DNA of 48,667 nucleotides from Pelomonas sp. Root1217 (lineage in GTDB: Bacteria; Pseudomonadota; Gammaproteobacteria; Burkholderiales; Burkholderiaceae_C), in assembly GCF_001425705.1 (NCBI RefSeq), contig NZ_LMDC01000027.1, positions 510,322-558,988 of the forward strand, written 5' to 3'. The position numbers and the translations under genes were made by a program. Below, piece by piece: positions 8,967 to 17,023 of the stretch (positions are counted from its first letter, which is position 1; each line of letters starts with the position of its first letter). Under the pieces are notes generated by a model, which saw only the letters and a list, made by a program, of their open reading frames with translations, ran no database searches and was not told the origin of the DNA.

Positions 8967-9959
8967 TCAAAGCGCGGAGGGAGTGCCGAGTTCGACGGTG
9001 ACCGGCATGCCCTGGCGCAGGACCTGGGCGGCACCCGGAACGGCAATGCGCAGCCGGTAGACCAGCTCAGTGCGCAACTCGGCGGTCTCGACCGACTTCG
9101 GCGTGAACTCGGCCTTGGGCGAGATGAAGCCCACCGTGCCCTGGAAGCGCTTCTGGCTGCCGTCAACGCTGACGACCACGGCGCTGCCGGGTTGGAACTG
9201 GGTCAACTGCGTCTGGCTGACATACGCGCGCACATAGACCGGGTCCTGCAGCGACAGCGTGTAGACGGTGGCGCCGGCGGTCACCATGCTGCCGGCCTCG
9301 CGCACCCGCGCCGAGATCACGCCGTCAGACGGCGCGAGCAGCCGAGCGTCGGCGAAGGCCGTCTCGGCCTGCGCAAGTTGGGCCTCCGCGGACGCCAGCT
9401 TTGCCTCTGCCGCCTGGATGTCCTCGCGGCGCGAGCCTTCGCGCCGAAGGGACAAGACCTGCCGGGCCGCCACCAGTGCCGCGAGGCTCTGGTCACGGGC
9501 GCTCTGGGCGGCTTCGACGGCGCGTTCGGTCGTGGCGCCCTGCGCCTGCAGCACCGATTGCCGCTGCCGTTCGCGGTCGGCCTGGGACGCCAGGGCTTCT
9601 GCCTGGTAGACGGCCTGCTGCGCCTGCGCGACTTCCTGCCAGCGGCTGCCTTGGCGCAGCTTGGCGAGCTCGGCCAGCGCCTGGGCCCGCTGGGCCTGCG
9701 CGGCCTTCAGGCCATCGCGATAGGGCTGGGCGTCGAGTTCGGCGACCTGCTCGCCTTGCCGCACGCTGCGGCCCTCGTCGACGGCCAGTCGCGCAATCCG
9801 GCCGCCCTGGCGGAAGGCCAGCTCCACCTCCCGGATGTCCACGTTGCCGTACAGCCGCGTCGGTGCAGTCTCGGCGGGGCGGTGATGCCACCAGGCGTAG
9901 CCTGCGGCGGCGGTCAGGACCAGGACAACAGCGACTGGGCGAGCGATTTTCCGGTTCAT
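8967..9959 (-). CDS. HlyD-family periplasmic adaptor (YbhG/YhiI-like)
   Basis: The 330-residue product has one N-terminal membrane anchor (about residues 8-24, VAVVLVLTAAAGYAWW). A biotinyl-lipoyl-like half motif (LYGNVDIREVELAFRQGGRI) follows, then a long alpha-helical hairpin rich in Ala, Gln and Arg (about 70-195). After that come the second lipoyl half (LLAPSDGVISARVREAGSMV) and a beta-barrel domain. This is the membrane-fusion protein that links an inner-membrane exporter to an outer-membrane channel. It is the first gene of the minus-strand operon. Its promoter faces that of the two-component genes and contains the operator arrangement described separately at 10041-10075. Confidence 0.95.
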   Translation of the reverse strand: MNRKIARPVAVVLVLTAAAGYAWWHHRPAETAPTRLYGNVDIREVELAFRQGGRIARLAVDEGRSVRQGEQVAELDAQPYRDGLKAAQAQRAQALAELAKLRQGSRWQEVAQAQQAVYQAEALASQADRERQRQSVLQAQGATTERAVEAAQSARDQSLAALVAARQVLSLRREGSRREDIQAAEAKLASAEAQLAQAETAFADARLLAPSDGVISARVREAGSMVTAGATVYTLSLQDPVYVRAYVSQTQLTQFQPGSAVVVSVDGSQKRFQGTVGFISPKAEFTPKSVETAELRTELVYRLRIAVPGAAQVLRQGMPVTVELGTPSAL

Positions 9960-10040
9960 GAGGAGTCCCTAAGGGTCTGCTTTGGAAAGGGGGATGACTG
10001 AAAGCGTGGAGCGATTGCAGTCGCCGCCTGCAACCGGCCG

Positions 10041-10075
10041 GTTTCAGGTCGGCGTTCCCAGGTTTCCGATGAAAC
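10041..10075 (-). promoter_or_regulatory. composite operator upstream of the HlyD-ABC operon
   Basis: On the minus strand this holds GTTTCATCGGAAAC (10075-10062), then 14 bases, then CTGAAAC (10047-10041). Exactly the same layout, motif-14 bp-GAAAC, recurs ahead of the NodT-type gene (14385-14419) and of a small ORF (24645-24679). The site lies about 80-115 bp upstream of the adaptor start codon. It is probably a binding site of the OmpR-type regulator encoded at 13645; that assignment is inference. Confidence 0.6.
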
Positions 10076-10117
10076 GCAAGGCGCCCAAGGCGCTGTGCCT
10101 GTAGGGAGGGCGCGTCC

Positions 10118-10131
10118 GTTGCAGTTGAAAT
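10118..10131 (-). promoter_or_regulatory. copy of the RTTTCAnnnGMAAC motif
   Basis: The minus strand reads ATTTCAACTGCAAC. It lies midway in the divergent promoter region between the exporter operon and the receiver-kinase genes, 43 bp from the composite operator and 89 bp (start to start) from the next copy. No GAAAC half-site lies 14 bp downstream, unlike the composite sites. Confidence 0.5.
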
Positions 10132-10206
10132 GTGAGCGCGCGCAAGGTGGAGCCGGAGCCGCAGATACTGGATGCCCGACGTGCCGAGAGCGCCTGGCAT
10201 GGCCTG

Positions 10207-10220
10207 GTTGCAACTGAAAT
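10207..10220 (-). promoter_or_regulatory. copy of the RTTTCAnnnGMAAC motif near the pseudo-receiver gene
   Basis: The minus strand reads ATTTCAGTTGCAAC. It ends about 77 bp before the preferred GTG start of the pseudo-receiver gene, so it could control the plus-strand two-component operon. Like the copy at 10118 it has no further GAAAC half-site. Confidence 0.5.
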
Positions 10221-10296
10221 TGAAGGCGGCAGGTTGGCAACGGCTTTGCCAAACTGCGCTGCCAGACTGACATTCCCTCTCCATCTCCGCGGTACC

Positions 10297-10686
10297 GTGT
10301 CATTCACCCAAACCCAAGCTCGCTCTCCCACCCGGCCTTTCGGCGAGGGCAAGGTCCGCTTCGTCGACGTCGGGCGCGACACGGCCGAACTGCTCACCCT
10401 TTGGCTCTCGCAGGTGGGGCTGGAGGTTCTGGCGCCCGCCAGCGAAGCACCGCCGGACCTGCTGTTCGCCGAGTGCGCCTTCCCGCGTCGCGATGAGCGT
10501 CAGTGGTTGGACCGCATCTCCGTGCGCTGGCCGGGTGCGCCCGTGATCCTGCTGTCGCCGACGCTGTTCCCCACCGTGCCGGCGCGAGGTGCCGTCGCCA
10601 ATGAGCTGGGCGTCGCAGCCGTCCTAGCCACGCCGCTGACCGAGGAGGTGCTGATGCGAACGGTCATGGAGGTCCTTGGCACATGA
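10297..10686 (+). CDS. degenerate receiver-domain protein
   Basis: From GTG 10297 this encodes 129 residues; the frame is open further upstream (ATG 10132), but that part crosses operator sites and looks non-coding. The receiver fold is recognisable: VRFVDVGRD (strand 1), LLTLWLSQVGLEV (helix 1), PPDLLFAECAFP (strand 3), PVILLSPT (strand 4) and VAAVLATPLTEEVL (strand 5/helix 5). The key residues are altered. The acidic pair is DV instead of DD, the phospho-acceptor Asp is Glu (AECAFP), and the conserved Lys before Pro is Thr (ATPLT). The Ser of strand 4 is kept, and helix 2 seems shortened. Its end overlaps the kinase gene by four bases. It is probably a pseudo-receiver that modulates the kinase; function is inferred. 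Confidence 0.7.
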   Translation: MSFTQTQARSPTRPFGEGKVRFVDVGRDTAELLTLWLSQVGLEVLAPASEAPPDLLFAECAFPRRDERQWLDRISVRWPGAPVILLSPTLFPTVPARGAVANELGVAAVLATPLTEEVLMRTVMEVLGT

Positions 10687-13640
10687 GCAAGATCGCACGT
10701 CGGCTGTTCCAGCCTTCCGTGCGTCGGCTGGCCTGGAGCGGCGGCCTCGTGATCGCCGCGCTGGCCTTGCAAGCTGGCTATGAGATCTGGCAGGGCTATC
10801 ACGCGGCTCTGCGCAGCACTGAACAGGAGCTCTCGGCCCAGGCGCGAGTCATTGCCGAGCAGACCGCGCGCAGCGTGCAGGCCATCGAGGTGGTGCTGCG
10901 CGATCTCGCCGAGCGTGTCCGTGAACAGCCGGCCCTGATGCAGGACGAAGACGTGTTGCCAGCGCTGCTGCGCAAGCGCATGGACGGTCTGGTGCAGTCG
11001 GAAGGGCTCGTCCTGGTGGATTCGACAGGCGGCGTCAAGTTGGCCTCGCACATGCCGCCCAGCGTGACGCGCAGCATGAACGTGTCCGCGCAGACACCTT
11101 TCTCGCTGCTGCGCGTGCGCCCCGGCAGCGAGTTGCTGATCGATCAGGTGCGACCCATACCCGGCACCGGCCGGTGGGTGTTCCCGATCGGCCTGCGGCT
11201 GGAAGACGCCGCAGGAAACTTTCTTGGCGTCGTCGGCGCGCCCGCGCGGGTCGACTACTTCCAGAACTTCTACCGTGACGGCTACGGCGCCCAGGGAACC
11301 CGCGTGGCGTTGATCCACCGCAACGGTTGGCTGCTGGCCCGCCAACCCGCCGTGCCGGAGAGCCTGGGCAAGCGGATCGACGTGGTGGACCGGCTGCTGC
11401 CACCGGGCTCAAAGGTCGATGCCGCATTCACTCGATTGCCCAGCCCAGTCGACGGGGCAGACCACTTCGCCGCCGTTCGTGCCGTGCCGGGCTACCCGTT
11501 GATCGTGGCCGTCTCCAAGGACTACGACGTGGCGATGACGCCCTGGATCGAAGGTGCGAAGGCGACCGCCCTGCGAACGCTGGTGCTGTGCCTGTTCGCC
11601 GCAGGCCTCCTGTGGGCGGGGCTTCGGCAACTGGCGCGGGCCCAGCGGGCCCAGCGCGAGTTGCAGGTCTCGCAGCAGCGCTATTCGCTGGCCGCCGCGG
11701 GGTCCGACATGGGCCTGTGGGACTGGGACATCCCCAACGGCACGGCCTTTGTCTCGACCCGCGCCCGCGAGCTGCTGGGGCTGCCCCTTCAGCCTGAGCT
11801 TCAGTCCATCGGCGAGCTGCGCCGCGCGTTGGCGGTCCACGCCGCAGATCAGCCTCGATTCAGGCAAAGGCTGGCGGACCACCTGCATGGCACCAGCCCC
11901 TATTTCGAGCTCGAGTACCGCGTGTGCGGCGAAGGCGAAGGCTATCACTGGGTGCATGTGCGGGCGCTATGCACGCGCAGCGCGGACGGCCGCCCGGCGC
12001 GCCTGGCGGGGTCGGTGATCGACGTGGACCAGCGCAAGCGCGCCCAGGAGGCATTGCAACGCAGCGAGGAGCACTACGCGTTGGCGATGGCCGGCTCCCG
12101 GGGCGGCCACTGGGTGTGGAACACCGCCTCGGACGAGATGTTCGTGTCGGACAAGTTCAGCGAGCTATTCGGCCTGCCCGCCGACCATCCCGTCAGCACG
12201 CGGGAGGCGTTCTTCAGGGCGGCCCGCCTTGCGCCCGAGGATCTCGAGCAAGTGCGCATGCGAAGTGCCGAGCTCATCAGTGGCAGCGTCGAGCGAGCGG
12301 ACTACGAACTGCGCGTGGTGACGCCGCAGGGCGAGCGGTGGATCCAGATGCGCGCGCAGCGCTTCGAGGATGTCGGTGGCGAAGGTCTTCGCATTGCTGG
12401 CGTCACCGTCGACATCACGGAGCGCAAGCGGGCCGAGCTGGCGCGACAGCACCTGGAGGAGCAGCTGCGTCAGGCGCAGAAGATGGAGGCCATCGGCACC
12501 TTGGCGGGCGGCATTGCGCACGACTTCAACAACATCCTGGCCGGCATCCTGGGTTACGGGGAGATGGCGCAGAAGGAGGCCCAGCCAGGGAGCGCGCTGC
12601 GCCGCCACATCGACGCATCGCTGGCAGCCGCGCTGCGCGCCAAGTCACTGGTCGAGCGCATCCTGGCCTTCAGTCGCAGCGGCATGGGCCAGCGGGTGCC
12701 GGTACATGTCGAATCGGTCGTGCAGGAAGCGCTGGATGCGCTGCAGGCGACGCTGCCGGCCGGCGTGCAAGTGCACAGCCGGCTCGCCGCGGGCGACGCC
12801 GGCGTTTTGGGAGACCCGACACAGATCCACCAGGTGGTCATGAATCTGTGCCTCAACGCGGCCCAGGCGATGAAATCGGCCGGGACGATCAATGTCGAGC
12901 TGGAACTGGTGACGATCGAGGAGGCCTGCGCCGTCAGCACGACGCGCCTGGAGCCCGGCAGGTATCTCAAGCTCTCGGTCGAGGACCGCGGTGCCGGCAT
13001 GTCGCCCGAGCTGCTGTCGCGCATTTTCGACCCCTTCTTCACCACGAAAGAGGTGGGTGTGGGCACCGGCCTGGGCCTGTCCATGGTGCACGGGATCGTC
13101 AGCGATCTGGATGGCGGCATCGATGTGCGCAGTACCTTGGGCGAGGGCAGCTGCTTCACGGTCTACCTCCCGGTGCGGGGCGAGCGCGTGGTGCGCCCAA
13201 CGCCGCGCGCGGTGGTTGTGGAGCTTGGGAAAGGCGAGTGCGTGATGGTGGTGGACGACGAGGAATCGCTCGTCGGCCTCGCGGAGGAGGCGCTCGCCGA
13301 GCTGGGCTACGAGCCGGTCGGCTTCATGTCGCCCGAGTCGGCACTGGAGGCGCTGCGACACAATCCTGGGCGCTTTGATCTGCTGCTCAGCGACGAGGCC
13401 ATGCCCGGCATGACGGGCACCCAGTTGGTGGAACGGGTGCGGGAGCTTGCACCCGATCTGAAGGTCGTCATGATGAGCGGATTTGTGACGCCCGCGCTGC
13501 AGGTGAGGGCGCGAGAGCTGGGTATCGTTCAGGTGCTCAACAAGCCTCTGATGGCGGCCGAACTCGGCGCAGCGCTTGCCCAGGCCCTGCGAGCCCAGGG
13601 ACCCCATCTTGCCAATATCCCCAGGCGGGACGAGGAGTGA
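10683..13640 (+). CDS. hybrid sensor histidine kinase (dCache-PAS-PAS-HisKA-HATPase-REC)
   Basis: The 985-residue protein has a membrane helix at about 15-35, a periplasmic double-Cache-like sensor to about 290, and a second helix at about 297-318. Two PAS domains follow (about 335-455 and 460-585, each with a C-terminal DITERKR-like motif). The H box is GGIAHDFNNIL near residue 613. The kinase domain carries the N box (MNLCLNAAQAM), G1 (VEDRGAGM) and G2 (GTGLGLSM). A C-terminal receiver (about 855-970) has VVDDEE, phospho-acceptor LLLSDEAMPG and LNKPL, all intact. H-boxes of this HDFNN type belong to the HisKA subfamily that often works with several receivers. It sits between the pseudo-receiver and the OmpR-type regulator, forming a phosphorelay set. 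Confidence 0.95.
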   Translation: MSKIARRLFQPSVRRLAWSGGLVIAALALQAGYEIWQGYHAALRSTEQELSAQARVIAEQTARSVQAIEVVLRDLAERVREQPALMQDEDVLPALLRKRMDGLVQSEGLVLVDSTGGVKLASHMPPSVTRSMNVSAQTPFSLLRVRPGSELLIDQVRPIPGTGRWVFPIGLRLEDAAGNFLGVVGAPARVDYFQNFYRDGYGAQGTRVALIHRNGWLLARQPAVPESLGKRIDVVDRLLPPGSKVDAAFTRLPSPVDGADHFAAVRAVPGYPLIVAVSKDYDVAMTPWIEGAKATALRTLVLCLFAAGLLWAGLRQLARAQRAQRELQVSQQRYSLAAAGSDMGLWDWDIPNGTAFVSTRARELLGLPLQPELQSIGELRRALAVHAADQPRFRQRLADHLHGTSPYFELEYRVCGEGEGYHWVHVRALCTRSADGRPARLAGSVIDVDQRKRAQEALQRSEEHYALAMAGSRGGHWVWNTASDEMFVSDKFSELFGLPADHPVSTREAFFRAARLAPEDLEQVRMRSAELISGSVERADYELRVVTPQGERWIQMRAQRFEDVGGEGLRIAGVTVDITERKRAELARQHLEEQLRQAQKMEAIGTLAGGIAHDFNNILAGILGYGEMAQKEAQPGSALRRHIDASLAAALRAKSLVERILAFSRSGMGQRVPVHVESVVQEALDALQATLPAGVQVHSRLAAGDAGVLGDPTQIHQVVMNLCLNAAQAMKSAGTINVELELVTIEEACAVSTTRLEPGRYLKLSVEDRGAGMSPELLSRIFDPFFTTKEVGVGTGLGLSMVHGIVSDLDGGIDVRSTLGEGSCFTVYLPVRGERVVRPTPRAVVVELGKGECVMVVDDEESLVGLAEEALAELGYEPVGFMSPESALEALRHNPGRFDLLLSDEAMPGMTGTQLVERVRELAPDLKVVMMSGFVTPALQVRARELGIVQVLNKPLMAAELGAALAQALRAQGPHLANIPRRDEE

Positions 13641-13644
13641 TCGG

Positions 13645-14376
13645 ATGTCTGATCCCAAGCCCCTGATTGCAGCTGTCGACGACGATCCTACGCTGCGCGA
13701 TCTGCTGAGCGAATACCTTGGCGACAACGAGCTGAGAGTGCGCGCATTCGCCACCGGCGCCGAGCTGTTCAGCCTGATCGAAAGGGAAACGGTGGACCTG
13801 GTGGTTCTCGACGTGCGACTACCAGGCGAAGACGGCATGCAGATCGCGCGGCGCTTGCGCGAGTACTCGAGCACCATTCCCATCCTGATGTTGACGGGGC
13901 GCGCCGAGGAGGCTGATCGCGTGATGGGACTGGAACTTGGGGCCGACGACTATCTCACCAAGCCGTTCTCGACGCGTGAACTCCTGGCGCGCGTCCGTGC
14001 CCTGCTTCGCCGAGCGCAGGCCAGCGCCAGCGTGGCCGACCTGATGAACCGGGCGCGTGGATACCGCTTCGGCGGCTGGGAGCTGAACGTCGGACTTCGG
14101 CGCCTGAAGGACCCTCAAGGCGGTTCGGTGGAACTGACGAACGGTGAGTTCAGCCTGCTGGTGGCATTTCTCAGTGCACCGCGTCGCACGCTGAACCGGG
14201 ACCAACTGCTGGATCTCTCACGGCTGCACAACGCCGAGGTCTATGGTCGATCCATCGACGTGCAGATCCTGCGCCTGCGTCGCAAGATCGAGCCGGACCC
14301 GAGCCATCCGACTTTCATCCTGACGCAGCGCGGGGAAGGCTATCTGTTCGATGCAGAGGTCGGTGTGATCCGGTGA
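13645..14376 (+). CDS. OmpR/PhoB-family response regulator
   Basis: ATG 13645, four bases after the kinase stop, opens a 243-residue regulator. The receiver has AVDDDPTLR, phospho-acceptor Asp in VVLDVRLPGEDG, Thr in MLTGR and Lys in LTKPF. The C-terminal winged helix starts at about residue 135 and has the typical recognition region RSIDVQILRLRRKIE followed by the GEGYLFDA wing. Members bind direct or inverted repeats as dimers. It is presumably phosphorylated by the upstream hybrid kinase and is the best candidate to bind the 14-bp motif repeated in this block's promoters, one copy of which begins nine bases after its own stop. Confidence 0.95.
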   Translation: MSDPKPLIAAVDDDPTLRDLLSEYLGDNELRVRAFATGAELFSLIERETVDLVVLDVRLPGEDGMQIARRLREYSSTIPILMLTGRAEEADRVMGLELGADDYLTKPFSTRELLARVRALLRRAQASASVADLMNRARGYRFGGWELNVGLRRLKDPQGGSVELTNGEFSLLVAFLSAPRRTLNRDQLLDLSRLHNAEVYGRSIDVQILRLRRKIEPDPSHPTFILTQRGEGYLFDAEVGVIR

Positions 14377-14384
14377 TGCGCTGC

Positions 14385-14419
14385 GTTTCAATCGCAACCC
14401 GAGGCCGGGAGCTCGAAAC
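14385..14419 (+). promoter_or_regulatory. composite operator upstream of the NodT-type channel gene
   Basis: GTTTCAATCGCAAC (14385-14398), 14 bases, then TCGAAAC (14413-14419). Layout and spacing are identical to the sites at 24645-24679 (plus strand) and 10075-10041 (minus strand). It begins just after the stop of the response regulator, which implies that the channel gene has its own regulated promoter rather than only read-through. Confidence 0.6.
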
Positions 14420-14447
14420 CTAGGCGCAATCCGCAGCAGGCGAAATG

Positions 14448-14485
14448 TCACCTGAGCGCCCGCTCGATGGCGCGGTAAAAGGTGA
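14448..14485 (+). promoter_or_regulatory. leader hairpin masking the ribosome-binding site of the NodT-type gene
   Basis: TCACCT (14448-14453) is complementary to AGGTGA (14480-14485), and inside it GCGCC (14456-14460) is complementary to GGCGC (14469-14473), closing an eight-base loop. AGGTGA is also the likely Shine-Dalgarno sequence, five bases before TTG 14491. The same nested stems, with an unrelated loop sequence, occur at 24708-24745. The structure suggests translational control, such as a thermosensor, ligand- or protein-responsive leader; which one cannot be told from sequence. Confidence 0.55.
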
Positions 14486-14490
14486 CGCGA

Positions 14491-15972
14491 TTGAACAAGC
14501 CGAATCAACCGGTGGTCCGCACAGGGGCTAGAGCGCTGGCCGTTTGTGCGGCATTCTCTGCCGCAGTGCTGGGTGGTGGCTGCGCGAGCGGCCCGCTGGC
14601 GCCAGACCGCGCGGCTGTGCATGCCGCGACACCATCGTCCGCACTCTGGCCCATCGAGGCCTGGTGGAGCGAACTTGGCGACGCGCGACTGAGCCAGCGA
14701 ATCGAGCGGGCGCTGCAGCGCAATGCCGACCTGGGCGTGGCAGCCGCGCGCATTCGTGAGGCACACGCGATCCTGCGGGAGGCCGGGGGCGCCCGCCTGC
14801 CCTCCGTGCTGCTGGCGAGCGATGCCTCACGTGCGCGCGCCTCGACCGACACGGCGCCTGTGCAGGGCATCGGTGCGATGACGCAGTACAGCGTCGGCCT
14901 GGAAATGCGCTACGAGGTCGACCTCTGGGGCAGGGTCGGCGCCGCCAACGAATCGGCCCGTGCGCGGCTCGGCGCGGAGCTGTGGGCGCGCAAGGCGCTC
15001 GCGTGGAGCGTGAGCACCCAGGTGGCGGAGTTGCATCTTGGACTGGCCGCGCTGGAGCGTCAGCGGCAGATCGCCGCGTCGGTGGTCGAAGGTCGCCAGC
15101 GGGCGCTCGAACTGCGCGGCGTCGAGCTGAATGCCGGTGCGGGTGCCGAGTTCGAGGTCAGACGCGTCGAGGTCGAACTTGCCGCCGCCGAAGCCACGCT
15201 CGCCCAGCTTCACCGCCAGCATCTGCAGCTGGGAACGGCGCTCACCCTGCTGGTCGGCGACGGCGAACTCTCGGCCTTCACGCCTGCACTGGAGGGCTCG
15301 TCCGCCCTGGCGCCGCGTCTGCCCGCTGGGGAGCTCGGTGAGTTTCTGGCGCGGCGGCCGGATGTGATCCAGGAGGCTCATCTGCTTGCTGCCAGCACCG
15401 CCAACGTCAAGGAAAGCCAGGCTGCGCGCCTGCCGTCGCTGCAATTGAGCGGTCGCCTGGGTTCGGATGTGCGTGAACTGGGCCAGCTGTTCAGCGCAAC
15501 GGGGATGGCCTGGGCGCTCGCCGGCAGCCTCACGCAAAGCCTCTTCGATGGCGGCCGGACAGAGGCCCGTGTTGAGCAGGCAGAAGCGCGCGTGCAGGCG
15601 CAGCGCGCTCGTCACGGCCAGGCCGTCTTGAAAGCCATGGCCGAGGCCCGCGAAGCGATGCAGTCGCTCGAGATTCGCCAGCAGAGCCTGGATGCCAGCC
15701 GGCGTCGCGTCAAGGCGCTGAACCGAACGCTTGAATTGGCGCACGTGTCTCGTGCAGCAGGCGGACTCAGCCGGCTCGACGAACTGGATGCCGAGCGTCA
15801 GCTCTTTCAGGCCCAGCTCGACGAGGTGGAGGCACTGCGCCAGCAGCGCCTTGGCGAGTTGGCCGTCTACAAGGCACTGGCGGCCGGCCCTGGGGCCGAT
15901 GCCCCCGCACCGGGGGCGGCCGACTTGGCGTCGCTGCCGGGATCAAGTGTCGTTGCGCTGAGCCGGCTTTAA
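14491..15972 (+). CDS. NodT/OprM-type outer-membrane efflux channel lipoprotein
   Basis: The 493-residue product has a signal sequence ending at a cysteine (VLGGGC, lipoprotein-like). Two TolC-superfamily repeats follow: helical hairpins with WWSELGDARLSQRIERAL in the first half and the conserved ARRPDVIQEAHLLAA motif mid-protein. Length fits the RND/ABC outer-membrane factor family (about 460-500). TTG 14491 is preferred because AGGTGA lies five bases before it and the arrangement is conserved at 24751; GTG 14482, in frame, lies inside that Shine-Dalgarno sequence. Within this block it is the natural outer-membrane partner of the HlyD-ABC exporter, which would otherwise lack one. Confidence 0.9.
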   Translation: MNKPNQPVVRTGARALAVCAAFSAAVLGGGCASGPLAPDRAAVHAATPSSALWPIEAWWSELGDARLSQRIERALQRNADLGVAAARIREAHAILREAGGARLPSVLLASDASRARASTDTAPVQGIGAMTQYSVGLEMRYEVDLWGRVGAANESARARLGAELWARKALAWSVSTQVAELHLGLAALERQRQIAASVVEGRQRALELRGVELNAGAGAEFEVRRVEVELAAAEATLAQLHRQHLQLGTALTLLVGDGELSAFTPALEGSSALAPRLPAGELGEFLARRPDVIQEAHLLAASTANVKESQAARLPSLQLSGRLGSDVRELGQLFSATGMAWALAGSLTQSLFDGGRTEARVEQAEARVQAQRARHGQAVLKAMAEAREAMQSLEIRQQSLDASRRRVKALNRTLELAHVSRAAGGLSRLDELDAERQLFQAQLDEVEALRQQRLGELAVYKALAAGPGADAPAPGAADLASLPGSSVVALSRL

Positions 15973-16051
15973 GGCCCGGTCTATCGGCCCTAGCGACACC
16001 TCGCATAGCCAATCTGGCGCGAAGCGCTCAACACATTTGCCGGAGGACCTC

Positions 16052-16330
16052 ATGGTCTCAAATCGAAATTACTCGCCGATGCGAGTCACCCAGCAGACGG
16101 CTCCACTGCAGATTGCCGAGATTTGCTCGCTGATCGTCGACGCCTATTTCAGATGGGCGACGGCCCGCGCCAACGCGCAGCGCAACAGAAAAGACGTGCA
16201 GATCCTGTCGCAGCTTGACTGCCAGCAACTGAGAGATATCGGACTGACCCGCGGCCAGATCGAGTCGTTTGTCGCCGAAAGGTCATTGGAACGCACGTCG
16301 CCGGGGTCGGAATCTTGGAGCAGGTCATGA
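16052..16330 (+). CDS. DUF1127 (YjiS-like) small protein
   Basis: The 92-residue product ends with the DUF1127 core: a helix followed by LSQLDCQQLRDIGLTRGQIESFV, which matches the family's LxxLSDxxLxDIGLxRxxI pattern. ATG 16052 has GGAGG five bases upstream and is therefore chosen over ATG 16037. DUF1127 proteins are small, basic and often stress-related or RNA-interacting (shown for some alphaproteobacterial members). A lipoprotein gene follows and overlaps its end by four bases. Confidence 0.85.
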   Translation: MVSNRNYSPMRVTQQTAPLQIAEICSLIVDAYFRWATARANAQRNRKDVQILSQLDCQQLRDIGLTRGQIESFVAERSLERTSPGSESWSRS

Positions 16331-16926
16331 ATGCCCTTCAGCGCTTCCTTTCGGTCGCCTGCCTGGCCTGCATCAGCGCCTGCAGCACGGTAATGGTCAC
16401 CGCTCATGGAAACTTCCTGAGCGACTATTCGGGGCTGACGCCTGACCCCGACGGCGGCTCAACCCGTAGTCGGTCGGCCATCGCCATTGATCCAAGCCAG
16501 GTGTCCATCGGTGCGGTCGAGTGGCACATGGCCTCAAGCGGGGACGTCAGCGATGAAGAGCGTGGCCTGCTGCTGCGCCATCTGAACGAGGAACTCGCCA
16601 CCCAGCTGCGCGAGCTGCCAAGCTCGCCCCTGGGGCGTCCTGCGATCCTGCGCGCCGCCATCACGCGAGTCGAGACGGTGTCGCCGGCGCTCAACGCCGT
16701 ATCTGCACTGGTATTCATCGTTCCGCTGGATCGCGGCGGCGCCTCGGTGGAGATGGAGGCGATCGACGCGACTACGGGCGAGCAATTGGCGGCGCTGACT
16801 CTGGGGCACTTTGCTCCGTTGTCAGAGTTCAAGTCGCGCTTCAGCAAACTCGCTCCTGCTCAGCTCGCGCTGAGCAAAGCGGCGAACGATTTCGGCACGC
16901 TGCTGCGGACACCAACCCGCCCGTGA
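16327..16926 (+). CDS. DUF3313-like lipoprotein
   Basis: The 199-residue product starts at ATG 16327 (GGAG upstream) and overlaps the DUF1127 stop. The signal peptide ends in a lipobox (CISAC) near residue 18. The body fits the DUF3313 family: FLSDYSGLTPDPDGG near the N-terminus, then a stretch ending in alternating strands such as RVETVSPALNAVSALVF, GGASVEMEAIDATTGEQLAAL. Members are periplasm-facing lipoproteins of unknown function. It is probably co-transcribed with the DUF1127 gene and a 27-codon ORF downstream. Confidence 0.8.
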   Translation: MNALQRFLSVACLACISACSTVMVTAHGNFLSDYSGLTPDPDGGSTRSRSAIAIDPSQVSIGAVEWHMASSGDVSDEERGLLLRHLNEELATQLRELPSSPLGRPAILRAAITRVETVSPALNAVSALVFIVPLDRGGASVEMEAIDATTGEQLAALTLGHFAPLSEFKSRFSKLAPAQLALSKAANDFGTLLRTPTRP

Positions 16927-16939
16927 AAGAGGAATGACC

Positions 16940-17023
16940 ATGCGTCGACACATGCACTTGGCCACGCCCTGCACATTTGTGGCGTCTGCGCTCGCGTTCT
17001 ACCTGCTCCTGGCCATGGCCTAG
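16940..17023 (+). CDS. 27-residue membrane mini-ORF
   Basis: ATG 16940 is preceded by AGAGG and follows the lipoprotein stop by 13 bp. The 27 residues consist of a short basic start and one hydrophobic helix (FVASALAFYLLLAMA). Codon choice resembles the neighbours. It could be a small single-span membrane protein or a chance frame; no family was recognised. The stop abuts the convergent acetyltransferase gene. Confidence 0.35.
   Translation: MRRHMHLATPCTFVASALAFYLLLAMA

Noticed and set aside
7237..9060. 607-codon open frame antisense to the ABC ATPase
   Set aside because: Opposite strand encodes a complete, motif-rich ATPase; the antisense product has no recognisable domain.
10196..10214. 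Possible sigma-54 promoter (TGGCAT...TTGC)
   Set aside because: The GG-to-GC spacing is two bases too long for sigma-54.
10132..10296. N-terminal extension of the pseudo-receiver from ATG 10132
   Set aside because: It spans operator motifs and encodes no structured sequence; GTG 10297 lies just before the receiver fold.
12645..13883. 412-codon frame antisense to the hybrid kinase
   Set aside because: The plus strand carries kinase and receiver motifs throughout; the antisense frame is a composition artefact.
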